A DNA stretch of 64,000 bases from Prolixibacteraceae bacterium (lineage in GTDB: Bacteria > Bacteroidota > Bacteroidia > Bacteroidales > Prolixibacteraceae). The notes under the pieces were generated by a model. It saw only the letters and a list, made by a program, of their open reading frames with translations, was not told the origin of the DNA and searched no databases. Shown piece by piece: positions 17,984 through 26,213 of this stretch. Position 1 is the first letter of the stretch; each line of letters opens with the position of its first letter. Position numbers and translations under genes: made by a program. The DNA lies in NCBI GenBank assembly GCA_003537645.1, contig DPRM01000039.1:1-64000 (forward strand), read 5' to 3'.

Positions 17984-19120
17984 TTAGCAGGATTCAACTA
18001 CCATAAAATCAGCCATTATTTTGTCTGAAATAAATAATCCTTCAGGACTTAAGCGAACTGTTCCAGAGGTATTTATTATATGACCTGAATGTGCATATTT
18101 CGCTTCGAGTTTCTGAAAATGAGAGAAATATTCCGGTGAAAATCCGGTCTGAATATCATCCATTGAAATACCCCACATCGTTCGCAAACCGGTAATGATA
18201 AAATCGTTGTAGCGATCCTGTTCGGTCAAATTTTCGGTTTCGGAATAAGCCAGGTTGTTCTCCAGACCGTCGAGATATTTGGCAATGGAGGAAACATTCC
18301 AGCGACGGCTTGCCAGATCGTACGAATGTGCTGACGGACCAATTCCGAGGTATTTTTTGCTTTTCCAATACGATGAATTGTGCTGAGAATAAAGTCCCGG
18401 TTTGCTGAAATTTGAAATCTCGTAATGCTCGAATCCGGCTTCTTTCAGTATTTTAATAAGCATCTCAAATTGCTGAACACTAAGTTCATCGGGCAATTCT
18501 TTCAGGATTCCCTTTTTGAGCTGTTCGTAAAACACAGTTCCTTCGTGGTAAGTTAGGTTATAGGCCGAAATATGCTGCACATCCAGCTCAACTGCAATGC
18601 GCACATTCCTCTCCCATTCATCAATGGTTTGATTGGGCAAACCGTAAATAAGATCGATACTGATGTTTGAAAAGCCAGCTCTTTTTGCCCATTTTACCGA
18701 CTGAATGGCCTGCATCACGCCATGACGGCGGTTCATAAGTTTAAGATCGGACTCGGAAAATGACTGAACTCCCATGCTAAGCCGGTTGAAACCAATTTGT
18801 TTTAAGGCTGAAAGTATTGCCTGGGTGAGATCATCGGGATTTGCTTCGAGCGTAATCTCAGTATTTTCGGCCAACCGATAATGTTCGCTGATGGTATTCA
18901 GAAGATCTTTTAACTCGTCAATAAGTAAAACAGAGGGAGTTCCACCGCCAAAATAGATTGTATTTATCTCTTCGGAAGCCAATTCGGGCGCCCTGCTTTG
19001 CAACTCCTTTTTTAATCCGTCCAACAACCTGGCTTTCTGGCTCAGATCGGTCGATTTAAAGAAATCGCAATAATGGCAACGCTTACGGCAAAAGGGGATG
19101 TGAATGTAGATTCCAGCCAA
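17984..19120 (-). CDS. hemW: Radical SAM protein HemW
   Basis: A 378 aa radical-SAM protein. HemW binds and delivers haem and was earlier annotated as an oxygen-independent coproporphyrinogen III oxidase. The [4Fe-4S] cysteines are C11, C15 and C18 in PFCRKRCHYCDF. YFGGGTPS near 56 and the SMGVQSF segment are typical of the family. The extra cysteine that true HemN has after this motif is replaced here by F, which favours HemW. It lies 99 bases upstream of dut on the same strand. Confidence 0.92.
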   Translation of the reverse strand: MAGIYIHIPFCRKRCHYCDFFKSTDLSQKARLLDGLKKELQSRAPELASEEINTIYFGGGTPSVLLIDELKDLLNTISEHYRLAENTEITLEANPDDLTQAILSALKQIGFNRLSMGVQSFSESDLKLMNRRHGVMQAIQSVKWAKRAGFSNISIDLIYGLPNQTIDEWERNVRIAVELDVQHISAYNLTYHEGTVFYEQLKKGILKELPDELSVQQFEMLIKILKEAGFEHYEISNFSKPGLYSQHNSSYWKSKKYLGIGPSAHSYDLASRRWNVSSIAKYLDGLENNLAYSETENLTEQDRYNDFIITGLRTMWGISMDDIQTGFSPEYFSHFQKLEAKYAHSGHIINTSGTVRLSPEGLFISDKIMADFMVVESC

Positions 19121-19188
19121 AATATTGAAGGATTGAATTAAAGGAAATTTATAAAATGAAGATCCGTAATATTACCAACATTAAGTTG

Positions 19189-19257
19189 CAAGTAAATGAC
19201 AACAAATGACCACTACTGACTGATGCTCAATGCCAATTAGGTATTTAAACGGACAGT
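19189..19257 (-). repeat. Dispersed intergenic repeat, copy B
   Basis: Read on the minus strand this stretch matches the plus strand at 41210-41275 at roughly 80% of positions (my alignment by eye), sharing TGTCCGTTTA, TTGGCATT, TCAGTCA and GTGGTCATTT. It lies between rrf2 and hemW. It contains several copies of GTCA/TGAC. Confidence 0.55.
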
Positions 19258-19270
19258 CATACTTTATTAT

Positions 19271-19714
19271 CTAAAGCCTGATAAGGTCTTCCAAACCATC
19301 CATGTCGCCCAGTATTTCTTCAATAGTGGTGTCTTTATAGAATTGCAATAATTGAGCGCGAATCGGTCCGAAACGACTATGAACCGGACATGGTTTTTCA
19401 TTATTTTCATGCGTCGAACATGGCTGTAAACCAATCAGGCAATTCCTGAAAAAGTCTTCTCCATCAACAATTTTCACAATATCATACAGTGATATTTCGC
19501 TGGGTTTTCTGCCCAAACCAAAACCGCCATTTGGACCCTTGGTGGAAACTAAAATCTTCTGTTTTACCAGGTTTTGCAAAATTTTCCCCAAAAAAGGAGT
19601 TGGGATCATTAGATCGGATGAAATTTTCTTGATACCGATTTTGGTTCCGTCTTCAGAAAATTTACCCAGATAGATAAGCGCTCTTACCGCATATTTACAT
19701 GTATTGGATAGCAT
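19271..19714 (-). CDS. Rrf2-family transcriptional regulator
   Basis: A 147 aa winged-helix regulator. The DNA-binding domain spans the first 70 residues (SNTCKYAVRALIYLGK, then GPNGGFGLGR in the wing). Three cysteines follow in NCLIGLQPC and EKPCPVH, spaced C-x6-C-x9-C, similar to the three cluster-binding cysteines of IscR and NsrR, so an Fe-S cofactor that senses redox state, iron or NO is likely. It follows the LutB-like gene by 5 bases and is probably co-transcribed with it, which suggests control of iron-sulfur or redox genes. Confidence 0.92.
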   Translation of the reverse strand: MLSNTCKYAVRALIYLGKFSEDGTKIGIKKISSDLMIPTPFLGKILQNLVKQKILVSTKGPNGGFGLGRKPSEISLYDIVKIVDGEDFFRNCLIGLQPCSTHENNEKPCPVHSRFGPIRAQLLQFYKDTTIEEILGDMDGLEDLIRL

Positions 19715-19719
19715 AGGTT

Positions 19720-21099
19720 TTATTTTTTATTGGTCCATTGTTTACTAAACGACTGATCAGCCAATTTTGGAAGCTGTTTCATTTCTCCCAGGGCATTTGC
19801 TCCAAACAAAGCGAATGCATTTTTTGTTTTCCCCCCCAGCAAATCCAATCGGTTTCGCTTCGAAAAGGCATATTGATATGCTTTCATTCCCTGATTCCAT
19901 AAAAATCCGCCCTCTCCTGCCCTCACTGCATCGCGCCGGTTGATGAGCAACATGTGGTGCAACGGAATTTTTACCGGACAAACTTCTGTGCATTTTCCGC
20001 ACACAGAACAGGCCGAACTTAGGTGATTGTATTCCTTCAATCCTTTGAAAAATGGTGTAATAACCGAACCAATTGGTCCGCTGTAGGTGGCGTCGTAGGT
20101 GTATCCGCCAATATTTTTATAAATCGGACAGGCATTCAGGCAGGCACCACATCGGATGCATTTCAAAGCTTCGTACTGGTCGTCGTTTTGGTACAGCGCT
20201 GAACGCTTGTTGTCCAAAAGAATGACGAACATCTTTTCAGGTCCGTCGGTTTCACCGTTTTTTTTGGGGCCTGTAATCAACGAATTGTAAACCGATATTT
20301 GCTGCCCGGTTCCGTGTGCTGCCAAAATCGGCCACATCAAACCAAGATCCTTCATGCGGGGAATCACTTTTTCGATTCCGGCAATCACAATGTGAATTTT
20401 TGGAAAAGAAACTGTCATCAGCGCATTTCCTTCATTTTCGGTCAAACAAATTCCACCCACATCGGCCACCAGAAAGTTGGCGCCGGTAATTCCCACATCG
20501 GCCAAAGTGAACTTTTCCCGCAGTTTTTTCCTGACAAAATCAGTCAGAAATTCAGGCGAACTGCCTTCGGGAGTATTAAATTTTTCGGTGAAAAGTTCAG
20601 CGATATCGTGCCGCGATTTGTGCATACACGGAGTTACAATATGGTATGGCTTTTCGCCCGCCAGCTGAACAATGTATTCGCCCAGATCGGTTTCAAGCGA
20701 CTCAACACCAATCTCTTCCAGATGTTCGTTCAATTCAATTTCCTCGGTAGTCATCGACTTGCTTTTAACCACCGTTTTCGAATTGTTTTCAATCAGTATT
20801 TTTTTAATCTCGTCAATGGCTTCACTTTCATCTTCAGCCCAGATTACTGAAGCGCCATTGGCCGTGATATTTTTTTCAAACTCAAGTAAATAATCATGCA
20901 AATTATTGATTGCCTTTGATTTAATATACGAAGCACGGGTTTTGGCCAAATCAAGATTAGAATATCTTTTCATACCACGATCGACAGCTGCATCGTATTT
21001 CGAGATATTAAATCTGATGGTCGCCCTGTGTTTCAAATCGAAAGCAATCTCTTCAGACTTTTGCAGAAATATTTCCTTTTGTTTCGACATTTTTAACAA
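19720..21099 (-). CDS. LutB-like iron-sulfur protein (lactate utilisation type)
   Basis: A 459 aa cytoplasmic protein of the LutB/YkgF family, which in other bacteria works with LutA and LutC to oxidise L-lactate to pyruvate. The N-terminal two thirds is a LUD-type domain. Two ferredoxin-like [4Fe-4S] motifs follow: CIRCGACLNACPIYKN near 312 and CSVCGKCTEVCP near 364. No lutA or lutC lies in the window, so the partners must be elsewhere, or the protein has another electron-transfer role. The start could also be ATG 21090 (MSKQKE). It overlaps rpiB by 7 bases if the longer start is used. Confidence 0.9.
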   Translation of the reverse strand: MLKMSKQKEIFLQKSEEIAFDLKHRATIRFNISKYDAAVDRGMKRYSNLDLAKTRASYIKSKAINNLHDYLLEFEKNITANGASVIWAEDESEAIDEIKKILIENNSKTVVKSKSMTTEEIELNEHLEEIGVESLETDLGEYIVQLAGEKPYHIVTPCMHKSRHDIAELFTEKFNTPEGSSPEFLTDFVRKKLREKFTLADVGITGANFLVADVGGICLTENEGNALMTVSFPKIHIVIAGIEKVIPRMKDLGLMWPILAAHGTGQQISVYNSLITGPKKNGETDGPEKMFVILLDNKRSALYQNDDQYEALKCIRCGACLNACPIYKNIGGYTYDATYSGPIGSVITPFFKGLKEYNHLSSACSVCGKCTEVCPVKIPLHHMLLINRRDAVRAGEGGFLWNQGMKAYQYAFSKRNRLDLLGGKTKNAFALFGANALGEMKQLPKLADQSFSKQWTNKK

Positions 21100-21530
21100 G
21101 GTATCTTATTGATCCTATTTTGGTGACGGCCACCTTCGAAACCTGTAGCCAAAAATATTTTTACAATTTCGATGGCCTGTTCGTCGGTAATATAACGCGC
21201 CGGAAGTGCACAAATGTTGGCATTGTTGTGCAATCTTGCCAATTCGGCAATTTCGGGCAACCAGCAAATTGCCGAACGTATTCCCTTGTGTTTATTGGCT
21301 GTCATATTTATTCCGTTTCCACTTCCGCACAAAGTGATTCCCAAATCGAATTCGCCAAGACTTACCGCATCGGCCAAAGGGTGGGCAAAGTCAGGATAAT
21401 CGCTGCTTTCCGAAGAAAACGCACCAAAATCTTTGAATTCAATACCTTGTTCCTGAAGGTATTTCAGCACGGCTTGTTTTCTTTCGAAACCAGCATGATC
21501 GCTTGCAACACCAATTTTAATTTTCGCCAT
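21093..21530 (-). CDS. rpiB: Ribose-5-phosphate isomerase B
   Basis: Interconverts ribose 5-phosphate and ribulose 5-phosphate in the non-oxidative pentose phosphate pathway. The 145 aa length is standard for RpiB/LacAB. SDHAGFERK near the start and the active-site loop LCGSGNGINMTANK, with its catalytic Cys, are intact. It lies 46 bases after the flippase gene and overlaps the LutB-like gene downstream. Confidence 0.95.
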   Translation of the reverse strand: MAKIKIGVASDHAGFERKQAVLKYLQEQGIEFKDFGAFSSESSDYPDFAHPLADAVSLGEFDLGITLCGSGNGINMTANKHKGIRSAICWLPEIAELARLHNNANICALPARYITDEQAIEIVKIFLATGFEGGRHQNRINKIPC

Positions 21531-21548
21531 AATTCATTGAATAATTTT

Positions 21549-21556
21549 CAAAAATA
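21549..21556 (-). promoter_or_regulatory. Candidate -7 box for rpiB
   Basis: TATTTTTG on the minus strand matches TAnnTTTG, 19 bases before the rpiB start in a 46-base gap. No -33 box is evident. Confidence 0.3.
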
Positions 21557-21576
21557 ATACTAAAAAGTATTTTACT

Positions 21577-23052
21577 CTAATTTCGTTTAATAAAACTTTG
21601 TATCTCATTTTTTTCAGCAAAAAATATTACCGCCAGAAATGCCACAAACAGGCTGATATTGAGTCCGTATTTTAATATTTCTGAAGAGATATTTATAGTT
21701 GAAGAGATATAATACAAACCGACGGCGGCAGCAAAATAAAGCAAAATGCGTTTCAGGTCGTAGTCAACACGATAGTATTTCTGGCCAACCACGTATGAAA
21801 TAACTGTCATCAGTACAAAACAAATCAGCACCGCATAGGCCGAACCCATATATCCCATCACCGGAATGAGCCAGATATTGAAACCGATGGTCAAAACCGC
21901 GCCAATGCCTCCAATAACGGCACCCATCCAGGTTTTATCCGATAGTTTGTACCAAAGCGAAAGATTAAAATAAATACCAAGAAATAAATTGGCCATTAAA
22001 ACTGACGGAACTACTTTTAATCCTGAATGATATTCGGGACCGATTACAATTTTAAAAACATCGATAAACAGCGTGATTCCCAAAAATATAAGTAATCCAA
22101 AAATGATGAAATACTTCATTACCTGCGCATAAATCAGGCGCGAATCGCTGCTTTTCTGATGACTGAAAAAGAAAGGTTCGAATGAATACCTGAACGCCTG
22201 GATAAACATGTTCATCAGTACGGCCAGTTTGTAATTGGCTCCGTAAATTCCCAATTGTTCCATTGGTTTTTGGTGGGCTGGTATCAGTTCAGGCATCAAA
22301 ATTTTATCAATATTCTGGTTGATCATTCCGGCAATTCCAACCAGTAGGATAGGGAAAGAGTACCAAAACATTTCGCGGAAAAGACCCCAATCGAAAATTG
22401 GTTTTATTTTCCTGATTTCGGGAATGAGCATTAAAAGCGTGATTACTGATGCCAGTAAATTTGAAATAAACACATAACCAACGCCAAACTGCGGATTGTA
22501 AATGTATTGGATAAAACTGTCGGGATTTGATTTCAGAAAATACGGACAGGCCGAAAGGAAAAACAAATTGAAGAAAATATTGAAAAAGATATTGACCATT
22601 TTCAGGGTGGCAAACCTGACGGGTTTTCCTTCGAGGCGCAAATTTGCAAACGGAATGGCTGTTGCCGCGTCAAGCGCAACAATTACAGCCAGTAATTTGA
22701 TGTATTCCTTGCTGTTGGGATAGTCGAGAAAACCTGCAAAACTTCCGGAGAAAATAAACGCGATGGCTACAAAAAGCATCGAACTACCAAATAACGAAAA
22801 TGCACTTGTTGAGTATATTTTGTCTTTCTGTTCGCTTTTGTTGGCAAATCTGAAAAAGCCGGTTTCCATTCCAAAGGTTAGAATGACCAGCAAAAAAGCA
22901 ATGTACGAATACAAATTTGTGACAACTCCGTACTCTTCAGGAAGAAAAATACGCGAATAATACGGAACCAGCCACCAGTTAAGGAAACGACCAACGATAC
23001 TGCTCATACCGTAAATAGCAGTTTCGCCGGCAAGTTTTTTTAATGCGCCCAC
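21577..23052 (-). CDS. Polysaccharide/lipid-linked oligosaccharide flippase (Wzx-like)
   Basis: A 491 aa polytopic inner-membrane protein with about 12-14 hydrophobic helices, beginning GALKKLAGETAIYGMSSIVG, which is typical of the polysaccharide biosynthesis (MATE/MOP superfamily) flippases. It should move undecaprenyl-linked glycans across the membrane. No glycosyltransferase cluster is next to it. In many Bacteroidota a flippase gene is found between ruvB and dut, so this is probably a core envelope gene rather than part of a capsule locus. Confidence 0.88.
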   Translation of the reverse strand: MGALKKLAGETAIYGMSSIVGRFLNWWLVPYYSRIFLPEEYGVVTNLYSYIAFLLVILTFGMETGFFRFANKSEQKDKIYSTSAFSLFGSSMLFVAIAFIFSGSFAGFLDYPNSKEYIKLLAVIVALDAATAIPFANLRLEGKPVRFATLKMVNIFFNIFFNLFFLSACPYFLKSNPDSFIQYIYNPQFGVGYVFISNLLASVITLLMLIPEIRKIKPIFDWGLFREMFWYSFPILLVGIAGMINQNIDKILMPELIPAHQKPMEQLGIYGANYKLAVLMNMFIQAFRYSFEPFFFSHQKSSDSRLIYAQVMKYFIIFGLLIFLGITLFIDVFKIVIGPEYHSGLKVVPSVLMANLFLGIYFNLSLWYKLSDKTWMGAVIGGIGAVLTIGFNIWLIPVMGYMGSAYAVLICFVLMTVISYVVGQKYYRVDYDLKRILLYFAAAVGLYYISSTINISSEILKYGLNISLFVAFLAVIFFAEKNEIQSFIKRN

Positions 23053-23069
23053 AATCTTAAATTTTTGCC

Positions 23070-23077
23070 CAAAGATA
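23070..23077 (-). promoter_or_regulatory. -7 box for the flippase gene
   Basis: TATCTTTG on the minus strand is an exact TAnnTTTG match, 18 bases before the start codon in the divergent gap. No clear -33 box is seen. Confidence 0.42.
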
Positions 23078-23130
23078 TAAACCTATTCTTTTGGCTGGCT
23101 TGAAAAATGATGTTGAAAGCCAATTTGTTT

Positions 23131-23138
23131 TATATTTG
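23131..23138 (+). promoter_or_regulatory. -7 box for the glutamine cyclotransferase gene
   Basis: TATATTTG is an exact TAnnTTTG match, 35 bases before the start codon at 23173. A TTG at 23113-23115 is closer than the usual spacing. Confidence 0.42.
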
Positions 23139-23172
23139 AAGCCAGTTTTATAACCGTAATTTAATTCTCCGG

Positions 23173-24243
23173 ATGAATCTCAGACTATTCGCCAGTTTTA
23201 TTGTGATTGCAATATTTATCAGTTCATTTTCGTGTTCAAATAAGTCGAATCGTTCGCGAAAACCTGCGGTTCAGATTACGGTTGAATCTGTTCATAAAAA
23301 AATCATTTTCGGCGATGATATTAACATTGGTATTTCTGTAAAACTGAAGGATGGTGATCTGCAGGAAACCAAAATTTTTATGGATTCAGTTTTAATTACA
23401 AGCAGCCAGAAAACAGAATTTACCCATACTCTTAAAAAATTTAAAAACCTCGGAAAATATACTTTAAAAGTTGTTTCAATAAAAACTGATGGGGTAGAGG
23501 GCGTTTATTATAAAACTTTTGAAGTACTGTCGGATATCGTTCCTGAACAAAACGGATATGAGCTGATTCAATCGTATCCGCACAATGAAGAATTTTTTAC
23601 GCAAGGGCTTGAAATTCATAATGGTTATTTGTACGAAGGAACCGGCGAAAACAGCAGATCGGGATTATATAAAACGAACTTAAAAACCGGTAAAACATTG
23701 CAATCGGTAAAACTTGCCGACCGCTATTTTGGTGAAGGAATTACCATTTTCAATAACCGTATTTATCAACTCACTTATAAGCACAAAACAGCATTTGTTT
23801 ACGAACTCGAAAATATGGCTTTGATCGATAGTTTTCAATTTGCATCGGCCGAAGGCTGGGGATTGACGCACGATGAGCAGTACCTCATTATGAGTGATGG
23901 AACAAATGTTCTTACTTATCTGGATCCGGTAAGCTATAAACCGGTTAAAAAAGTTCAGGTTTATGATGATAATAATCCGGTTTTATACCTAAACGAACTT
24001 GAATATTCTGACGGATTTATTTATGCCAATATTTGGGGAACCAACATTATTGTAAAGATTGAACCGACAACAGGCAGAACACTTGCCAAAATAAACCTGG
24101 ATGGAATTTTAACCATGACAAACCCGGATAAACCAGTTGATGTACTGAATGGAATAGCCATCGATCCGGTCACAAAAAAAATGTATGTTACCGGAAAATT
24201 TTACCCAAAATTATTTGAAATAAAACCGGTTAAAAAAGAGTAG
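23173..24243 (+). CDS. Glutamine cyclotransferase lipoprotein (plant-type glutaminyl cyclase)
   Basis: Converts N-terminal glutamine of proteins to pyroglutamate. The 356 aa protein has a lipobox (SFSC, near residue 17), so it acts in the cell envelope. An Ig-like stretch (about 30-118) leads into a five-bladed beta-propeller of the papaya-type cyclase family (about 130-356) with the hallmarks [16 protein letters not shown] and [10 protein letters not shown]. Many exported proteins in this window carry Gln at +1 after the signal peptide, which makes them candidate substrates. Its last 14 bases overlap the end of ruvB on the other strand. Confidence 0.9.
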   Translation: MNLRLFASFIVIAIFISSFSCSNKSNRSRKPAVQITVESVHKKIIFGDDINIGISVKLKDGDLQETKIFMDSVLITSSQKTEFTHTLKKFKNLGKYTLKVVSIKTDGVEGVYYKTFEVLSDIVPEQNGYELIQSYPHNEEFFTQGLEIHNGYLYEGTGENSRSGLYKTNLKTGKTLQSVKLADRYFGEGITIFNNRIYQLTYKHKTAFVYELENMALIDSFQFASAEGWGLTHDEQYLIMSDGTNVLTYLDPVSYKPVKKVQVYDDNNPVLYLNELEYSDGFIYANIWGTNIIVKIEPTTGRTLAKINLDGILTMTNPDKPVDVLNGIAIDPVTKKMYVTGKFYPKLFEIKPVKKE

Positions 24244-25252
24244 GGGAGTCGCCGTAATGTATTTTCCCGAGGTGTTTATAAGCCAGTTCTGTAACCTCTC
24301 TTCCGCGTGGCGTACGTTTTAAAAAGCCTTCCATAATAAGGAAAGGTTCATAAACTTCTTCAATGGTTCCGGTATCTTCGCCAACAGCGGTAGCAATTGT
24401 TGATAATCCAACAGGTCCGCCCTTGAATTTATCGATGATGGTTGTTAAAATCTTATTATCCATTTCATCCAAACCATATTTATCGATGTTCAGCGCATCC
24501 AAAGCGTATAAAGTGATGTCGATATCAATTTCACCATTGCCTTTTACCTGCGCAAAATCTCTTACGCGACGCAACAAAGCATTTACAATTCGTGGCGTTC
24601 CGCGGCTACGCGATGCGATGGAAACTGCAGCCTGATCTTCAATTTTCACATTCAGTATCTGAGCCGAGCGCCTTACAATCTTGGTAAGTATATCAACGTC
24701 GTAGTATTCGAGATGCGATTTGATACCGAAACGGGCGCGCAGGGGGCTTGTTAATAAACCCGACCGTGTAGTTGCCCCAATTAAGGTAAAAGGGTTTAAT
24801 TCGAGCTGTATGGAGCGTGCACTGGGTCCCTTGTCAATCATGATGTCGATCTTGTAATCTTCCATCGCAGAATACAGGTATTCTTCAACAATAGGGCTTA
24901 GCCGGTGAATTTCGTCGATGAATAAAACTGAATTGGGTTCCAGATTTGTTAATAAACCCGCCAAATCGCCAGGCTTATCCAATACAGGACCTGATGTAAG
25001 TTTCAGTGAGACACCAAGCTCGTTGGCAATAATGTTCGAAAGTGTAGTCTTTCCCAATCCCGGTGGGCCGTGCAGTAAAACATGATCCAAAGCTTCGCCG
25101 CGCATTTTTGCAGCTTTGACAAATATTTTCAGGTTTTCAACAATTTTACTCTGACCACTAAAATCATCAAATTCAAGAGGGCGTAATTGTTTGTCAAAAT
25201 CCTTGTCATTATCCGGAGTTAATTCTTCTCTGAAGTCAAAATGTTCGTTCAT
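24230..25252 (-). CDS. ruvB: Holliday junction branch migration helicase RuvB
   Basis: The AAA+ motor of RuvABC that drives branch migration of Holliday junctions during recombination and repair. It has 340 aa, Walker A GPPGLGKT at 62-69, Walker [10 protein letters not shown] near 117, sensor segment [18 protein letters not shown] and a C-terminal winged helix ending [10 protein letters not shown]. ruvA and ruvC are not in the window. The 3' end overlaps the convergent cyclotransferase gene by 14 bases. Confidence 0.97.
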   Translation of the reverse strand: MNEHFDFREELTPDNDKDFDKQLRPLEFDDFSGQSKIVENLKIFVKAAKMRGEALDHVLLHGPPGLGKTTLSNIIANELGVSLKLTSGPVLDKPGDLAGLLTNLEPNSVLFIDEIHRLSPIVEEYLYSAMEDYKIDIMIDKGPSARSIQLELNPFTLIGATTRSGLLTSPLRARFGIKSHLEYYDVDILTKIVRRSAQILNVKIEDQAAVSIASRSRGTPRIVNALLRRVRDFAQVKGNGEIDIDITLYALDALNIDKYGLDEMDNKILTTIIDKFKGGPVGLSTIATAVGEDTGTIEEVYEPFLIMEGFLKRTPRGREVTELAYKHLGKIHYGDSPTLF

Positions 25253-25271
25253 TCTTAGCTTTTAATCAGGC

Positions 25272-25279
25272 CAAATGTA
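25272..25279 (-). promoter_or_regulatory. Candidate -7 box for ruvB
   Basis: TACATTTG on the minus strand exactly fits TAnnTTTG, 20 bases before the ruvB start. No -33 box is clear. Confidence 0.4.
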
Positions 25280-25320
25280 AACAAATAAAGCTTGATGGAG
25301 AAGATACGAATCGTATAAAA

Positions 25321-25710
25321 TTACCCGGTTATATTCAGCTCGCTAAAGATCTCGTGAAGTTTTTCAATATCAAATGGCTTCGACATAAAATCATCCATTC
25401 CATAAGAAATGCATGTATCACGGTCGTTATCCATTGTATTTGCAGTAATAGCTATTATCGGAATTCGTCTGTCCGAATTATTTATTTCTTCTTCTTCTCT
25501 TATTTTAACGGTTGCCTCTAATCCATCCATTACAGGCATCATCAAATCCATTAAAATAACATCATATTTATACTCACGAAACAACTCAACCGCCTCTAAA
25601 CCATTGTTAGCAATAGTTACTTCATGGTTATACTTTTTTAAACTGAACGTTACAACACGCTGGTTTAAAACATTATCCTCTACTAATAGAATTTTTAAAC
25701 TTTCACCCAT
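25321..25710 (-). CDS. Single-domain response regulator
   Basis: A 129 aa stand-alone receiver domain. The acidic pair lies in LLVEDN, the phospho-acceptor Asp in ILMDLMMPVMDG near residue 54, and the conserved Lys in MSKPF near 111. No output domain exists, so it acts through protein contacts, like receivers cut from hybrid kinases. No histidine kinase is adjacent. The VEDNVLNQRV start is typical of receivers found in hybrid phosphorelay kinases. It lies 68 bases upstream of ruvB on the same strand. Confidence 0.92.
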   Translation of the reverse strand: MGESLKILLVEDNVLNQRVVTFSLKKYNHEVTIANNGLEAVELFREYKYDVILMDLMMPVMDGLEATVKIREEEEINNSDRRIPIIAITANTMDNDRDTCISYGMDDFMSKPFDIEKLHEIFSELNITG

Positions 25711-26103
25711 CGCAAATCTTACTAAACAACTACAGTACTTAATTCCTAAAAACAGTAAAAGGATACCCTCTGTTCTAATCTTTTTACATTATTATTATAA
25801 TTTTTAAATATAAATTAAAAAGATGAATATGAATATATCCTGTTAGTATCCTTGATATCTTTTTTATTGATTGCTTGTTTATTTAAAATTCATGTTTTTA
25901 TTTTCTTTTTTAAACTTGTTATTAACATCTTAAAACAATGAAAATAAATTAAGTAGTGAATATAGTAACAATTGTTAGTTCTTTAAGGTTTTAATAAAAT
26001 GAATCGCTGTTTCAGGGTAATTTTTGTTGATTGAGTATGCAATTAGTTTTTGTTAATTTTTCTTGTCTTTTCCTGAAAAATATTTAATACAAATATCAAT
26101 GAA
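25711..26103. other. AT-rich intergenic gap, nothing recognised
   Basis: A divergent gap between the response regulator and the DUF4175 gene. It is very AT-rich and holds no reading frame with family resemblance. Promoters for both flanking genes should lie here, but apart from the box at 26104-26111 I cannot place them. Confidence 0.5.
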
Positions 26104-26111
26104 TATCTTTG
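26104..26111 (+). promoter_or_regulatory. -7 box for the DUF4175-mnmG gene run
   Basis: TATCTTTG exactly matches TAnnTTTG, 102 bases before the DUF4175 start. No convincing -33 TTTG lies 19 bases upstream. It would give a 5' UTR of about 95 bases. Confidence 0.35.
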
Positions 26112-26213
26112 CCATTAGTTTTTGATATTTTATAGTGAACTTATAAACATTGAATTTATAAGCTTGTTTAAAAGTTACTATTTTATCTGGTTATAAATGA
26201 AGGAATTGTAATA

